A stretch of DNA of 5,731 nucleotides, from positions 1-5,731 of the forward strand of contig JAFTMU010000390.1 of assembly GCA_017452215.1 (NCBI GenBank). Direction: 5' to 3'. A program made the position numbers and the translations under genes. This DNA comes from Clostridia bacterium. Lineage in GTDB: Bacteria; Bacillota; Clostridia; Oscillospirales; CAG-272. This document shows positions 1-5,381 of this stretch, piece by piece (positions within the stretch are counted from its first letter, which is position 1; every line of letters begins with the position of its first letter). The notes beneath the pieces are model-generated. The model was not told the DNA's origin and searched no databases. It worked only from the letters and a program-made list of their open reading frames with translations.

Positions 1-1
1 C

Positions 2-1492
2 GAGATCTACGCTCTGTTTTGCATTATTGCAACGGCGGGGCTTCCTGTCGCCTTGTCGGTCTTGATTTCTGGGGCTCTGGCAAGAGGCGAGAGAGAATCT
101 GTCAAACGCATCTGGCGCTCTTCACTGTTTGTCTTTTTGATCATCGGCACTCTGGGCACCGCCTTGATGTGCCTTTTTGCAAGGCAGTTCTGTGCATGGA
201 TCAAAAGCGAGAGCGCTTATTTGTGTATTCTTTCCATTTCTCCTACCGTTTTTTTTATTTGTCTTTCCTCGGCGGTCAGAGGATATTTTCAAGGATATCA
301 GAAAATGCTCCCAACGGCAGTTTCGCAAATTCTGGAGGCAGTGGGGAAATTGGTCTTTGGACTTTTGTTTGCCCATATTGCACTGGAACAGGGCAAGCCC
401 ACGGAGATCGTTGCCGCTGCCGCAGGCTGGGGGCTGAGTGTTTCCACGGCGCTTTCCACCCTCTATCTGCTGATTGAAAAATGGCGTGCAGATGCTCACG
501 GTATGGCATCGGAGATTGGGCAAGGGAACGGTGAAGGAGTGCTTTCTTACAGGCAAACGTGGAAAACCCTTGCAAAGCTTGCCATCCCCATGACCTTGGG
601 CGCCTCCTTGGTCAGCCTAACCAAGCTTGTGGATATGACGATGATTCTTCGCCGTCTGCAAAGCATCGGGTACAGCGAGGTAGGAGCAAACGAGGCGTAT
701 GGAAGCTATACCACCCTCGCTCTCTCGGTCTTTACGCTTCTGCCTACGTTGCTCAATTCCATTGCTCTGCCCTTGGTGCCCATGCTGTCGGCTGCTATTG
801 CATCGGGAGATCGGGTAAGGGAAGGGCAAATGATAGAGACCTCCTATCGCCTGACCGCCTTTTTTGCCATTCCTGCGTCGCTCGGGATCTCGGCGTTTGC
901 CCGTCCTGTATTGAATCTGTTGTTTGGAAATGAGCCCGAGGCTGTGGAGATCGCAGCGCCCCTGCTTTCTATGCTTGGAGCGTCGGTTTTTCTTTCCTGT
1001 ATGATCACCGCAACCAATTCGGTCTTGCACGCATACAAGGAGGTCAACCGCCCGATCCTTTCCATGATCGTCGGGGCAGGGGTGAAGGTCATCAGCGCTT
1101 ATTTTTTGATCGGGAACCCGTCGGTTGCACTTTTGGGGGCGCCGATCAGCACCTTTTTATGCAATGCCGTTGTGGTCTTGTTGAATTTGCATTTTGCCTC
1201 GGGGCTGGGGACGGAGGTCCGTATGCGGGATCTGTTTTTGCGCCCGCTTCTGTTATCGGGAGTAAGCATCGGGATCTCTTTGGGGGTCTATTCCTATTTG
1301 GAGCGTCGGTTGGGGGCAGACAATCTTTATACCCTTTCCTGCATTTTGCTTGCTGCTGTTTTGTATTGCCTTTTGGGGCTGCTTTTCGGTGCTTTTTCAA
1401 AGGAAGATCTGGCTTCTCTGCCCTTTGGAGAAAAGCTGTGCCATGCTTTGGAAAAATTGAAATTGATCCCAAAGGAGAAAAAGAGCGATTGA
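2..1492 (+). CDS. spoVB: SpoVB-like MOP-superfamily flippase, stage V sporulation protein B (5' partial)
   Basis: This is a polytopic membrane protein of the MATE/MOP (polysaccharide transport, MurJ-like) superfamily. The SpoVB branch is thought to flip a lipid-linked precursor for spore cortex peptidoglycan across the forespore membrane. The open frame runs in from the window edge. The first visible residues, including GLPVALS and ALARGE, match the family well after its start, so roughly 40-50 N-terminal residues are missing. A TTG at 53 is internal. The 496 visible residues contain about 13 hydrophobic segments, and the family usually has 14 in about 520 residues. The hallmark RGYFQGYQKMLPTAVSQI lies near residues 95-112 of the visible part. 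A charged tail ends in EKKSD. The family match is what I see. The choice of SpoVB over another MOP flippase rests on the neighbours HU, rqcP, yabP and yabQ, the known Clostridia/Bacillus order. No mazG (yabN) gene lies between it and the HU gene. Confidence 0.9.
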   Translation, partial: EIYALFCIIATAGLPVALSVLISGALARGERESVKRIWRSSLFVFLIIGTLGTALMCLFARQFCAWIKSESAYLCILSISPTVFFICLSSAVRGYFQGYQKMLPTAVSQILEAVGKLVFGLLFAHIALEQGKPTEIVAAAAGWGLSVSTALSTLYLLIEKWRADAHGMASEIGQGNGEGVLSYRQTWKTLAKLAIPMTLGASLVSLTKLVDMTMILRRLQSIGYSEVGANEAYGSYTTLALSVFTLLPTLLNSIALPLVPMLSAAIASGDRVREGQMIETSYRLTAFFAIPASLGISAFARPVLNLLFGNEPEAVEIAAPLLSMLGASVFLSCMITATNSVLHAYKEVNRPILSMIVGAGVKVISAYFLIGNPSVALLGAPISTFLCNAVVVLLNLHFASGLGTEVRMRDLFLRPLLLSGVSIGISLGVYSYLERRLGADNLYTLSCILLAAVLYCLLGLLFGAFSKEDLASLPFGEKLCHALEKLKLIPKEKKSD

Positions 1493-1506
1493 AGGAGCGC
1501 TTTTTT
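1479..1506 (+). terminator. Weak intrinsic terminator overlapping the end of spoVB
   Basis: The arms AAAAGAGCG (1479-1487) and CGCTTTTTT (1498-1506) pair over 9 positions, including one G-U pair, around a 10-nt loop. The right arm ends in six T. The stem has only three G-C pairs, so termination may be partial. It spans the spoVB stop codon and lies just before the HU promoter, which is where a break between transcription units would be expected. Confidence 0.45.
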
Positions 1507-1525
1507 GAAAAAGTTGAAAAAACTC

Positions 1526-1554
1526 TTGCAGATGGGGAAAGAATATGATAAAAT
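1526..1554 (+). promoter_or_regulatory. Sigma-A promoter of the HU gene, extended -10
   Basis: TTGCAG (1526-1531) and TAAAAT (1549-1554) are separated by 17 nt. A TG at 1546-1547 makes the -10 an extended TGATAAAAT. Transcription should begin near 1561, giving a leader of about 23 nt that is mostly the ribosome binding site. This predicts HU and rqcP are expressed apart from spoVB. Confidence 0.75.
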
Positions 1555-1569
1555 AAAAGTATCATATTT

Positions 1570-1579
1570 GGAGGTGATC
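1570..1579 (+). promoter_or_regulatory. Very strong ribosome binding site of the HU gene
   Basis: GGAGGTGATC pairs over 10 consecutive bases with the usual 3' end of 16S rRNA (GATCACCTCC). It ends 4 nt before the ATG at 1584. It is the strongest site in the window, in keeping with the abundance of HU in cells, and it fixes the start codon. Confidence 0.85.
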
Positions 1580-1583
1580 AATT

Positions 1584-1862
1584 ATGACGAAGTCACAATG
1601 GATCGACGCCGCTGCAAAGGAAAGCGGAATGACAAAAAAGCAGTTGAATGATGCCTACGACGCTCTTGCAAAGGTCTTTGGTGAGAGGATCGCAGAGGGG
1701 GAGAGCGTTCAGCTTTCCGGCTTTGGCACCTTTTCCGTGCGCAAAAGAGAGGCACGCACGGGAAGAAACCCAAAGACGGGGGAGACGCTGCAGATCCCGT
1801 CCACTCGCCGCTTGGTCTTTTTACCTGCAAAGACCTTAAAGGAAAAGATCAATGAGGCTTGA
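1584..1862 (+). CDS. hup: HU family DNA-binding protein
   Basis: This is a histone-like nucleoid protein that acts as a dimer and bends and compacts DNA without strong sequence preference. Its 92 residues match the usual 90-94. The helical N-terminal half (about residues 1-40) leads into the conserved GFGTF (46-50). The DNA-gripping beta arm carries RTGRNPKTGE (58-67) with the intercalating proline at 63. The C-terminal part FLPAKTLKEKI resembles the usual F-x-x-GK-x-LK-x-x-V. The start is set by the perfect Shine-Dalgarno at 1570-1579. The gene has its own promoter and its end overlaps rqcP by 11 nt, so HU and RqcP should be made from one message. An HU gene at this place, just before rqcP, is known in Clostridia. 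It is not in the matching Bacillus subtilis cluster. IHF is unlikely in a Firmicute. Confidence 0.95.
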   Translation: MTKSQWIDAAAKESGMTKKQLNDAYDALAKVFGERIAEGESVQLSGFGTFSVRKREARTGRNPKTGETLQIPSTRRLVFLPAKTLKEKINEA

Positions 1863-2094
1863 TAAATTTTTAAAGGTCTCCCGTATCATCAAGCGCCGCA
1901 CCGTTGCAAACGATGCCTGCGATGCCGAGCACGTTACCGTCAACGGCAAGCGTGCCAAGGCGTCCTACGATGTCAAGGAGGGGGACGTTTTGGAGGTCAC
2001 CTTTGGGCAAAGGACCTTAAAGGTGCGTGTTTTGGACGTCAAGGAGCATACCACCAAGGCAGATGCCTCGGGGCTTTACGAGGTTCTTTCTTAA
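1852..2094 (+). CDS. rqcP: RqcP (YabO), S4-domain ribosome-associated quality control factor
   Basis: This small S4-type RNA-binding protein belongs to the Hsp15/YabO family. In Bacillus subtilis, RqcP works with RqcH on stalled 50S subunits and helps add C-terminal alanine tails to trapped nascent chains. All 80 residues form the S4 fold: MRLDKFLKVSRIIKRRT at the N-terminus, VTVNGKRAKASYDVKEGD in the middle and a short beta-rich end. The basic KRRT (14-17) and GKRAK lie where the family binds rRNA and tRNA. Length is near the usual 80-90. The ATG lies inside the HU gene. An AAAGGA (1838-1843) sits 8 nt upstream, so it has its own ribosome binding site besides coupling to HU. Position before yabP is conserved in Firmicutes. 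Confidence 0.93.
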   Translation: MRLDKFLKVSRIIKRRTVANDACDAEHVTVNGKRAKASYDVKEGDVLEVTFGQRTLKVRVLDVKEHTTKADASGLYEVLS

Positions 2095-2097
2095 TTG

Positions 2098-2126
2098 GAA
2101 TAACCCGTCCTTCCTTTGCATAAATT
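2098..2126 (+). promoter_or_regulatory. Candidate sigma-E sporulation promoter for yabP-yabQ
   Basis: ATA (2100-2102, within GGAATAA) is followed after 16 nt by CATAAATT (2119-2126). Known sigma-E promoters follow ATA-N16-18-CATACAnT, so only one defined -10 base differs. The expected start is near 2133, inside the 57-nt gap and just before the yabP ribosome binding site. No sigma-A promoter of similar quality is visible in the gap. Mother-cell expression of yabP and yabQ is established in Bacillus subtilis. The match here is by eye. Confidence 0.55.
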
Positions 2127-2138
2127 GTAGCAGATCAC

Positions 2139-2144
2139 AGGAGG
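2139..2144 (+). promoter_or_regulatory. Ribosome binding site fixing the yabP start
   Basis: AGGAGG lies 7 nt before the ATG at 2152. An in-frame TTG at 2146 is only 1 nt from this site, which is too close to be used, so the ATG is the start. Confidence 0.85.
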
Positions 2145-2151
2145 TTTGCTC

Positions 2152-2451
2152 ATGAATACAGAGGTAGGAAAAAACAATCATCAAAATAAGCATCACGTTT
2201 CTCTTCACTCCAGGGAATCTATGGAGATCCACGGAGTGACCGATGTTATCAGCTTTGACGAGGAAAGCGTTGTACTGAATACGGTTTGCGGAAATATGGC
2301 GGTGGAGGGCTCCTCTCTTCATATTCACGTTTTGAGTATGGAGGAGGGGATCGTCACTTTGGATGGGCGCATCGATTCTTTGACCTATTTTGAGCGTGAA
2401 AGCAACGACAAGGGTTCGAAAAACGGATTTTTCGGTAAGCTGTTCCGATAA
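2152..2451 (+). CDS. yabP: Sporulation protein YabP
   Basis: YabP is a small conserved protein of spore formers, made in the mother cell and related in fold to YqfC. Its biochemical role is not known. The 99 residues show the family pattern: a polar N-terminus, HVSLHSRESMEIHGVTDVIS (15-34), then FDEESVVLNTVCGNMAVEG (35-53) and LSMEEGIVTLDGRIDSLTY (61-79). It ends in the conserved basic GFFGKLFR. It sits directly upstream of yabQ with 5 nt between stop and start, as in other spore formers. A candidate sigma-E promoter precedes it, which would separate its expression from the housekeeping HU-rqcP pair. No signal peptide or membrane segment is visible. Confidence 0.92.
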   Translation: MNTEVGKNNHQNKHHVSLHSRESMEIHGVTDVISFDEESVVLNTVCGNMAVEGSSLHIHVLSMEEGIVTLDGRIDSLTYFERESNDKGSKNGFFGKLFR

Positions 2452-2456
2452 AGCCT

Positions 2457-3098
2457 ATGTATTTTTCACAGTCCGCATTGGCAGCGCTTTGGCTATACGC
2501 CTTTTTATTGGGGCTTTTTCTGGGCGCTGTCTACGATGCGTTACGCATCACCAGGATCTTTTTAGGGGCTTCGTATAGCCCACGACTGAAGGAGAAGCTG
2601 CAAGCCGTCACTCTGCCGTTTTTAAAAAAGCGGGTTCGTCGGATCAAACGTCAAGGAGTGTTTTTTTGGATCTTCGTTTTTATCGGAGACCTGCTCTTTT
2701 CTCTGCTTGGCGGCGTTTTGCTGATCCTGTTATTTTACCAATTCAACAGCGGTAAAATTCGTTTTCCTGCATTTTTTTGCACGGGGGTCGGTTTTTTCCT
2801 CTACCGAAAAACCCTTGGTAGGCTCGTGATGCTGCTTTCGGAAGCGATTGCGTTCGTTTTGGAGTCGGCGGTGCGTTATCTTTGCTTTTTCGCAGCCTTG
2901 CCGTTTCGGGCGCTTTTTGGTGTGATTTGGCGCTTTGCGGTGGCAAAACACAAAAAGGCAAAGGCAAAGAAACAAAGGAAGGAACGCCTGCGGCAAACCA
3001 AAAAGGAATGGCAGAAATTGACCGCAGGAGACAAAGAAAAAAAGCAAGAAGTTATCACGGAGGAAAAGAATGGCGAACGAATCAAAAAAGCAGTTTAG
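2457..3098 (+). CDS. yabQ: Spore cortex biosynthesis membrane protein YabQ
   Basis: YabQ is a mother-cell membrane protein that Bacillus subtilis needs to form the spore cortex. The 213-residue product begins with the family signature: a hydrophobic segment (about 7-26) followed by GAVYDALRITRIF (23-35). More membrane segments lie at about 69-95 and 103-116, and a long hydrophobic stretch at 122-160 may hold one or two. From residue 164 on the chain is soluble and very rich in lysine and arginine, including KHKKAKAKKQRKERLRQ. This tail makes it longer than the roughly 170-residue Bacillus protein. No Shine-Dalgarno is obvious before the ATG, so translation probably depends on ribosomes ending yabP 5 nt upstream. 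The tail's coding sequence overlaps divIC by 29 nt. The family call is firm, the number of membrane passes is not. Confidence 0.9.
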   Translation: MYFSQSALAALWLYAFLLGLFLGAVYDALRITRIFLGASYSPRLKEKLQAVTLPFLKKRVRRIKRQGVFFWIFVFIGDLLFSLLGGVLLILLFYQFNSGKIRFPAFFCTGVGFFLYRKTLGRLVMLLSEAIAFVLESAVRYLCFFAALPFRALFGVIWRFAVAKHKKAKAKKQRKERLRQTKKEWQKLTAGDKEKKQEVITEEKNGERIKKAV

Positions 3099-3498
3099 CT
3101 TGAGCCTTTTGATGCGGATTTTTCTTGGGTTGATCGTTCTTGTTTCCATCGGTGTGTTTGCAAACAGCGTCATGTATTACAATCAGCTGAATCGGGAGGC
3201 AGAGGAGTTAAAGAGCACCCTCAATGAGCTTTATGAGGTGCGTGACGAATTGACCGAGATGCTGGGCTCGGCAGAGGCGCTCAACCGCCTCCTGACCGAT
3301 TACGCCGAGTGCAAGGAGATCCTGGAATCGGGAACCTTGGAGGGGGATCTTTTAGCAGAATACCAAATGCATATGGCTTCCATCAGAGAAATGCTCAATT
3401 CCTCCAAAAACAAGGACTACATCACAAAGGTTGCAAAAAATGAGCTGGGGCTCTATTTTGCAGACGAAGAGATCTTTTATAACGATATCAACGATTGA
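3070..3498 (+). CDS. divIC: Septum formation protein DivIC/FtsB family, with lengthened coiled coil
   Basis: DivIC is a bitopic divisome protein that forms a complex with FtsL and DivIB and supports septal peptidoglycan synthesis. The 142 residues show a short charged N-terminus, one membrane helix (about 15-36), then a coiled coil from about residue 37. The usual C-terminal signature follows: [12 protein letters not shown] (116-127) and a DEEIFYND end. Typical family members have about 95-125 residues. The extra length lies mainly in a Glu/Leu-rich stretch at about 68-110, between the first coil and the signature. GGAGG (3059-3063), 6 nt from the ATG, fixes the start, which lies inside the end of yabQ. 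The place after yabQ is conserved. In Bacillus a yabR (S1 domain) gene follows, and here smpB follows instead. The gene could be transcribed with yabP-yabQ during sporulation, but a vegetative supply is also needed, perhaps by read-through from the HU promoter. Confidence 0.88.
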   Translation: MANESKKQFSLSLLMRIFLGLIVLVSIGVFANSVMYYNQLNREAEELKSTLNELYEVRDELTEMLGSAEALNRLLTDYAECKEILESGTLEGDLLAEYQMHMASIREMLNSSKNKDYITKVAKNELGLYFADEEIFYNDIND

Positions 3499-3509
3499 GA
3501 GCAAAGGCT

Positions 3510-3989
3510 ATGGCAGATAAAAAAAAGGAAGGACAAAAGATCATCGCCCAAAATAAGAAGGCGTATCATGATTATTTTGTAGAAGAAAAATACGAAGCGG
3601 GAATCTCGCTGGCGGGCACCGAGGTGAAAAGCATTCGGGGCGGCGGCGTGAATTTAAAGGATTCCTACTGCTCGTTTGAAAACGGAGAGATCTTTGCCGT
3701 GGGAATGCGGATCAGCCCCTACGAGCAGGGGAACATCTTCAATACCGATCCTATGCGGGACAAAAAGCTGTTGATGCACCGCAGAGAGATCCTGAAGCTG
3801 CAGGGCTTCGTTCAGCAAAAGGGATATACCATCGTTCCCTTGTCCCTTTATTTTTCGGGCAGCCACGTGAAGGTAGAGCTTGGGCTTTGCCGAGGCAAAA
3901 AGCTTTACGACAAGCGGGAGAGCGAGGCAAAAAGAAGTGCGGACAGAGACATTGACCGCCATATGAAGGATCGAAATTACCAGGAATGA
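3510..3989 (+). CDS. smpB: SsrA-binding protein SmpB
   Basis: SmpB binds tmRNA (SsrA) and brings it to ribosomes stalled on broken messages. It is essential for trans-translation. The 159 residues match the family length of 150-160. Family motifs are [13 protein letters not shown] (11-23), [10 protein letters not shown] (36-45), NLKDSY (48-53), ISPYEQGN (68-75), LLMHRREI (87-94) and [16 protein letters not shown] (122-137). The basic C-terminal tail, which acts in the empty mRNA channel, is present. I chose the ATG at 3510 because known SmpB proteins begin with a short lysine-rich stretch like MADKKKEG. An in-frame TTG at 3495 overlaps the divIC stop and would add five residues, but has no better ribosome binding site. 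The site for either start is weak, so coupling to divIC is likely. No tmRNA gene is visible. With RqcP, this makes two ribosome-rescue genes in one cluster. Confidence 0.96.
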   Translation: MADKKKEGQKIIAQNKKAYHDYFVEEKYEAGISLAGTEVKSIRGGGVNLKDSYCSFENGEIFAVGMRISPYEQGNIFNTDPMRDKKLLMHRREILKLQGFVQQKGYTIVPLSLYFSGSHVKVELGLCRGKKLYDKRESEAKRSADRDIDRHMKDRNYQE

Positions 3990-4771
3990 GCGGGAAATTG
4001 AAATTGGACGTAAAAAAAACATGCTTTTTCTTCTTTGATTACGACGGAACGGTTCGCATTGGAAATGAGATCCCCGAGGTCAACCGAGCAGCACTGCTCA
4101 ATGCGCAAGCCCTGGGGCATAAGCTCATTCTTTGCACAGGACGGGCGCAGGGGGGACTGGCAAGAGACAAATATCATTTAAGCATTCCCTGGGACGGTAT
4201 TATTTGCGGCGGGGCGGATCTTTTTTACGAGGGCAAGTGCCTCCGGACACAAACGGTAGAAAAAGCAGATGCTCTTACCTGGGTCGGCTTTGGGATGCGT
4301 CAGCGTTGCCGCACCATTTTTGAAGGGCAAAGGGAGATCGTGTGCTTTGATTTTGACCAACACCCCGAGGCGTTTACCATGAAGGAACGCTTTGAGATCC
4401 TTCGCCGTGTGGAGGAGATCTTAAAGACCAATCCCATTACCAAGTTTACCCTGTCTTGCGTTTATCCACAGCAAAAGAAGTTGCCACGGACACAGATGCA
4501 TTGCGTTTTTCATCCCACCTATACCGAGGTTTTTTCCAAAGGCTGTGATAAGGGAGCGGCGATCAAGCTCTTTTGCGAGCTGTTGGGAGTTCCGCTATCT
4601 CAGTGTGCTTGCTTTGGTGACAGCATGAATGATTATGCTATGTTTCAGGTCTGCCCAACGGGGATTTGTATGAAGAATTCTCCTGCTGCTCTGGAGGAGA
4701 TCGCCACCTATTGTGCAAAGGCCGAGTACGGTGTTGCCGAGGGCTTGGAGTGGCTTTTGTCAAGAGAATAG
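3986..4771 (+). CDS. Cof-type HAD-superfamily (IIB) phosphatase
   Basis: This is a probable cytoplasmic hydrolase of small phosphorylated molecules such as sugar phosphates, using an aspartyl-phosphate intermediate and magnesium. All four HAD motifs are visible in 261 residues: FFDYDGT with nucleophile D18 and acid D20, LCTGRA with T51, a lysine in GCDKG (K189), and [11 protein letters not shown] with D212 and D216. The cap between motifs II and III (about 80-185) is of the C2B type typical of Cof/YbiV proteins. The chain holds 15 cysteines, a lot for a cytoplasmic enzyme. It starts at ATG 3986, sharing ATGA with the smpB stop, and the only upstream AGGA touches the start codon, so it is probably coupled to smpB. 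The substrate cannot be told from sequence. A strong terminator follows directly. Confidence 0.9.
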   Translation: MSGKLKLDVKKTCFFFFDYDGTVRIGNEIPEVNRAALLNAQALGHKLILCTGRAQGGLARDKYHLSIPWDGIICGGADLFYEGKCLRTQTVEKADALTWVGFGMRQRCRTIFEGQREIVCFDFDQHPEAFTMKERFEILRRVEEILKTNPITKFTLSCVYPQQKKLPRTQMHCVFHPTYTEVFSKGCDKGAAIKLFCELLGVPLSQCACFGDSMNDYAMFQVCPTGICMKNSPAALEEIATYCAKAEYGVAEGLEWLLSRE

Positions 4772-4802
4772 AAAAAAGACGGCTTGTAAACCGTCTTTTT
4801 TT
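4772..4802. terminator. Strong intrinsic terminator, probably bidirectional
   Basis: AAAAAAGACGG (4772-4782) pairs perfectly with CCGTCTTTTTT (4791-4801) around an 8-nt loop, and a further T follows. It begins right after the HAD stop codon. The other strand also reads as a G/C-containing stem ending in a T run, and the minus-strand gene stops 5 nt beyond the hairpin at 4807. One hairpin can therefore end both converging transcripts. Confidence 0.9.
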
Positions 4803-4806
4803 AGTC

Positions 4807-5037
4807 TCATGTATTTAAACGCTCCAACAGGAGAACGCTGAATGCCGTGATGACCAGAGGGAAAAGTAAGTATTGCACCAAGGGAGGATAATAATTGATG
4901 GCATAGGCAAGAGCTGTTTCCCGTTGCTCCAAATAGGAGAGAAGAAAGATCAGTGCAGAAAGTGTGACCAAGGGTAATTCAATATGTAAGATCAACCTTG
5001 CCGCAGGGCAGGGTAGACGAAATTTCCTTTTTTTCAT
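4807..5037 (-). CDS. Small two-helix membrane protein of unknown function
   Basis: I do not recognise this 76-residue protein. It starts with a basic stretch, MKKRKFRLPC, followed by two likely membrane helices at about 14-36 and 51-71. A short polar link with EQRE (37-40) and NYYPP (48-52) joins them. It ends in LERLNT. By the positive-inside rule the N-terminus should face the cytoplasm, which would put both ends inside. AAGGAG (5045-5050) lies 7 nt before this start. A longer frame reaches ATG 5109, but that codon lies at or before the predicted transcription start and lacks a ribosome binding site. The promoter at 5114-5142, this ribosome binding site and the downstream terminator suggest a real single-gene unit. 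Lack of any known domain limits confidence. It could be a lineage-specific protein. Confidence 0.7.
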   Translation of the reverse strand: MKKRKFRLPCPAARLILHIELPLVTLSALIFLLSYLEQRETALAYAINYYPPLVQYLLFPLVITAFSVLLLERLNT

Positions 5038-5044
5038 CTTTTTT

Positions 5045-5050
5045 CTCCTT
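5045..5050 (-). promoter_or_regulatory. Ribosome binding site fixing the start of the small membrane protein
   Basis: AAGGAG on the minus strand lies 7 nt before the ATG at 5037-5035. Two in-frame upstream ATG codons, at 5109 and 5058, have no comparable site. This supports the 76-residue product. Confidence 0.8.
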
Positions 5051-5113
5051 TTTTGCATTTTTATCGATTTTTCTGAAAATGAATATTTTTTTATTATGCA
5101 CCTTATCATCCAT

Positions 5114-5142
5114 AGTATAACATAAAAAACGGTGATTTTCTA
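5114..5142 (-). promoter_or_regulatory. Sigma-A promoter of the small membrane protein gene, extended -10
   Basis: On the minus strand, TAGAAA (5142-5137) and TATACT (5119-5114) are separated by 17 nt, with TG at 5122-5121 giving TGTTATACT. The -35 matches 4 of 6 consensus bases. The expected start near 5107 leaves a leader of about 70 nt. Confidence 0.65.
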
Positions 5143-5153
5143 TGTAAAAATAC

Positions 5154-5182
5154 TTCCAAAAAAGGAAAGTGGTGCATATAAT
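5154..5182 (+). promoter_or_regulatory. Possible plus-strand promoter
   Basis: TTCCAA (5154-5159) and a perfect TATAAT (5177-5182) are separated by 17 nt. The -35 matches only 3 of 6 bases and the region is AT-rich, so this may be chance. A transcript from about 5189 would run into the inverted repeat at 5220-5262 and could continue into the 5392 gene. Confidence 0.35.
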
Positions 5183-5219
5183 GTATAAAGCTCTTTCATT
5201 TTAACAAAAAGATTGTAAA

Positions 5220-5262
5220 AAAACGAATAAATAATCTAAATTTTCGCATATTTATTCGTTTT
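5220..5262. repeat. Perfect 14-bp inverted repeat with 15-nt spacer
   Basis: AAAACGAATAAATA (5220-5233) is the exact reverse complement of TATTTATTCGTTTT (5249-5262), around a 15-nt spacer. Transcribed plus-wise it gives an AT-rich hairpin ending in four U. Transcribed minus-wise the CGAATAAATA stem is followed by seven U, which looks more like a terminator. It could also be a binding site for a dimeric regulator between divergent promoters. The sequence does not decide among these. Confidence 0.75.
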
Positions 5263-5332
5263 CCGGCTGTATTGTGTCAAAACAAGGTCTTTTATTTGCG
5301 CAAAAGCAACAAAAAGACAGGAAATACGTTAA

Positions 5333-5361
5333 GATTTGCCACTTTTACAATATGTTATAAT
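5333..5361 (+). promoter_or_regulatory. Extended -10 promoter of the 5392 gene
   Basis: TATAAT (5356-5361) with TG at 5353-5354 forms a perfect extended -10, TGTTATAAT. The hexamer 17 nt upstream, GATTTG (5333-5338), is a poor -35, and a better TTGCCA (5336-5341) sits too close at 14 nt. Recognition would rest on the extended -10. The expected start near 5368 leaves a leader of about 24 nt. Confidence 0.6.
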
Positions 5362-5381
5362 GAAAGAAAAAGAAGCACAGG

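Noticed and set aside
53..55. TTG as the start of the first gene
   Set aside because: The frame is open to the window edge and the preceding residues (EIYALFCIIATAGLPVA) fit the flippase family, so the gene begins outside the window.
122..1565. Long open frames on the minus strand (122-556, 617-1030, 1146-1565) and other frames opposite spoVB
   Set aside because: They lie opposite a clear flippase gene, have biased Arg/Pro/Ser composition, and show no domain or ribosome binding site.
2730..3173. Open frames of 74 and 147 residues opposite yabQ
   Set aside because: They are shadows of the lysine-rich YabQ coding sequence, giving Phe/Leu-rich nonsense, and have no start signals.
3495..3497. 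TTG start for smpB overlapping the divIC stop
   Set aside because: It adds only five residues, has no good ribosome binding site, and known SmpB proteins begin like the ATG product.
5038..5109. N-terminal extension of the small membrane protein to ATG 5109 or 5058
   Set aside because: Neither codon has a ribosome binding site. The first lies at or before the predicted transcript start, while AAGGAG fits ATG 5037 well.
5258..5280. Minus-strand promoter with a perfect -35, TTGACA (5280-5275)
   Set aside because: The hexamer 17 nt downstream is GAATAA and no better -10 is at a fitting distance, so it is probably chance.
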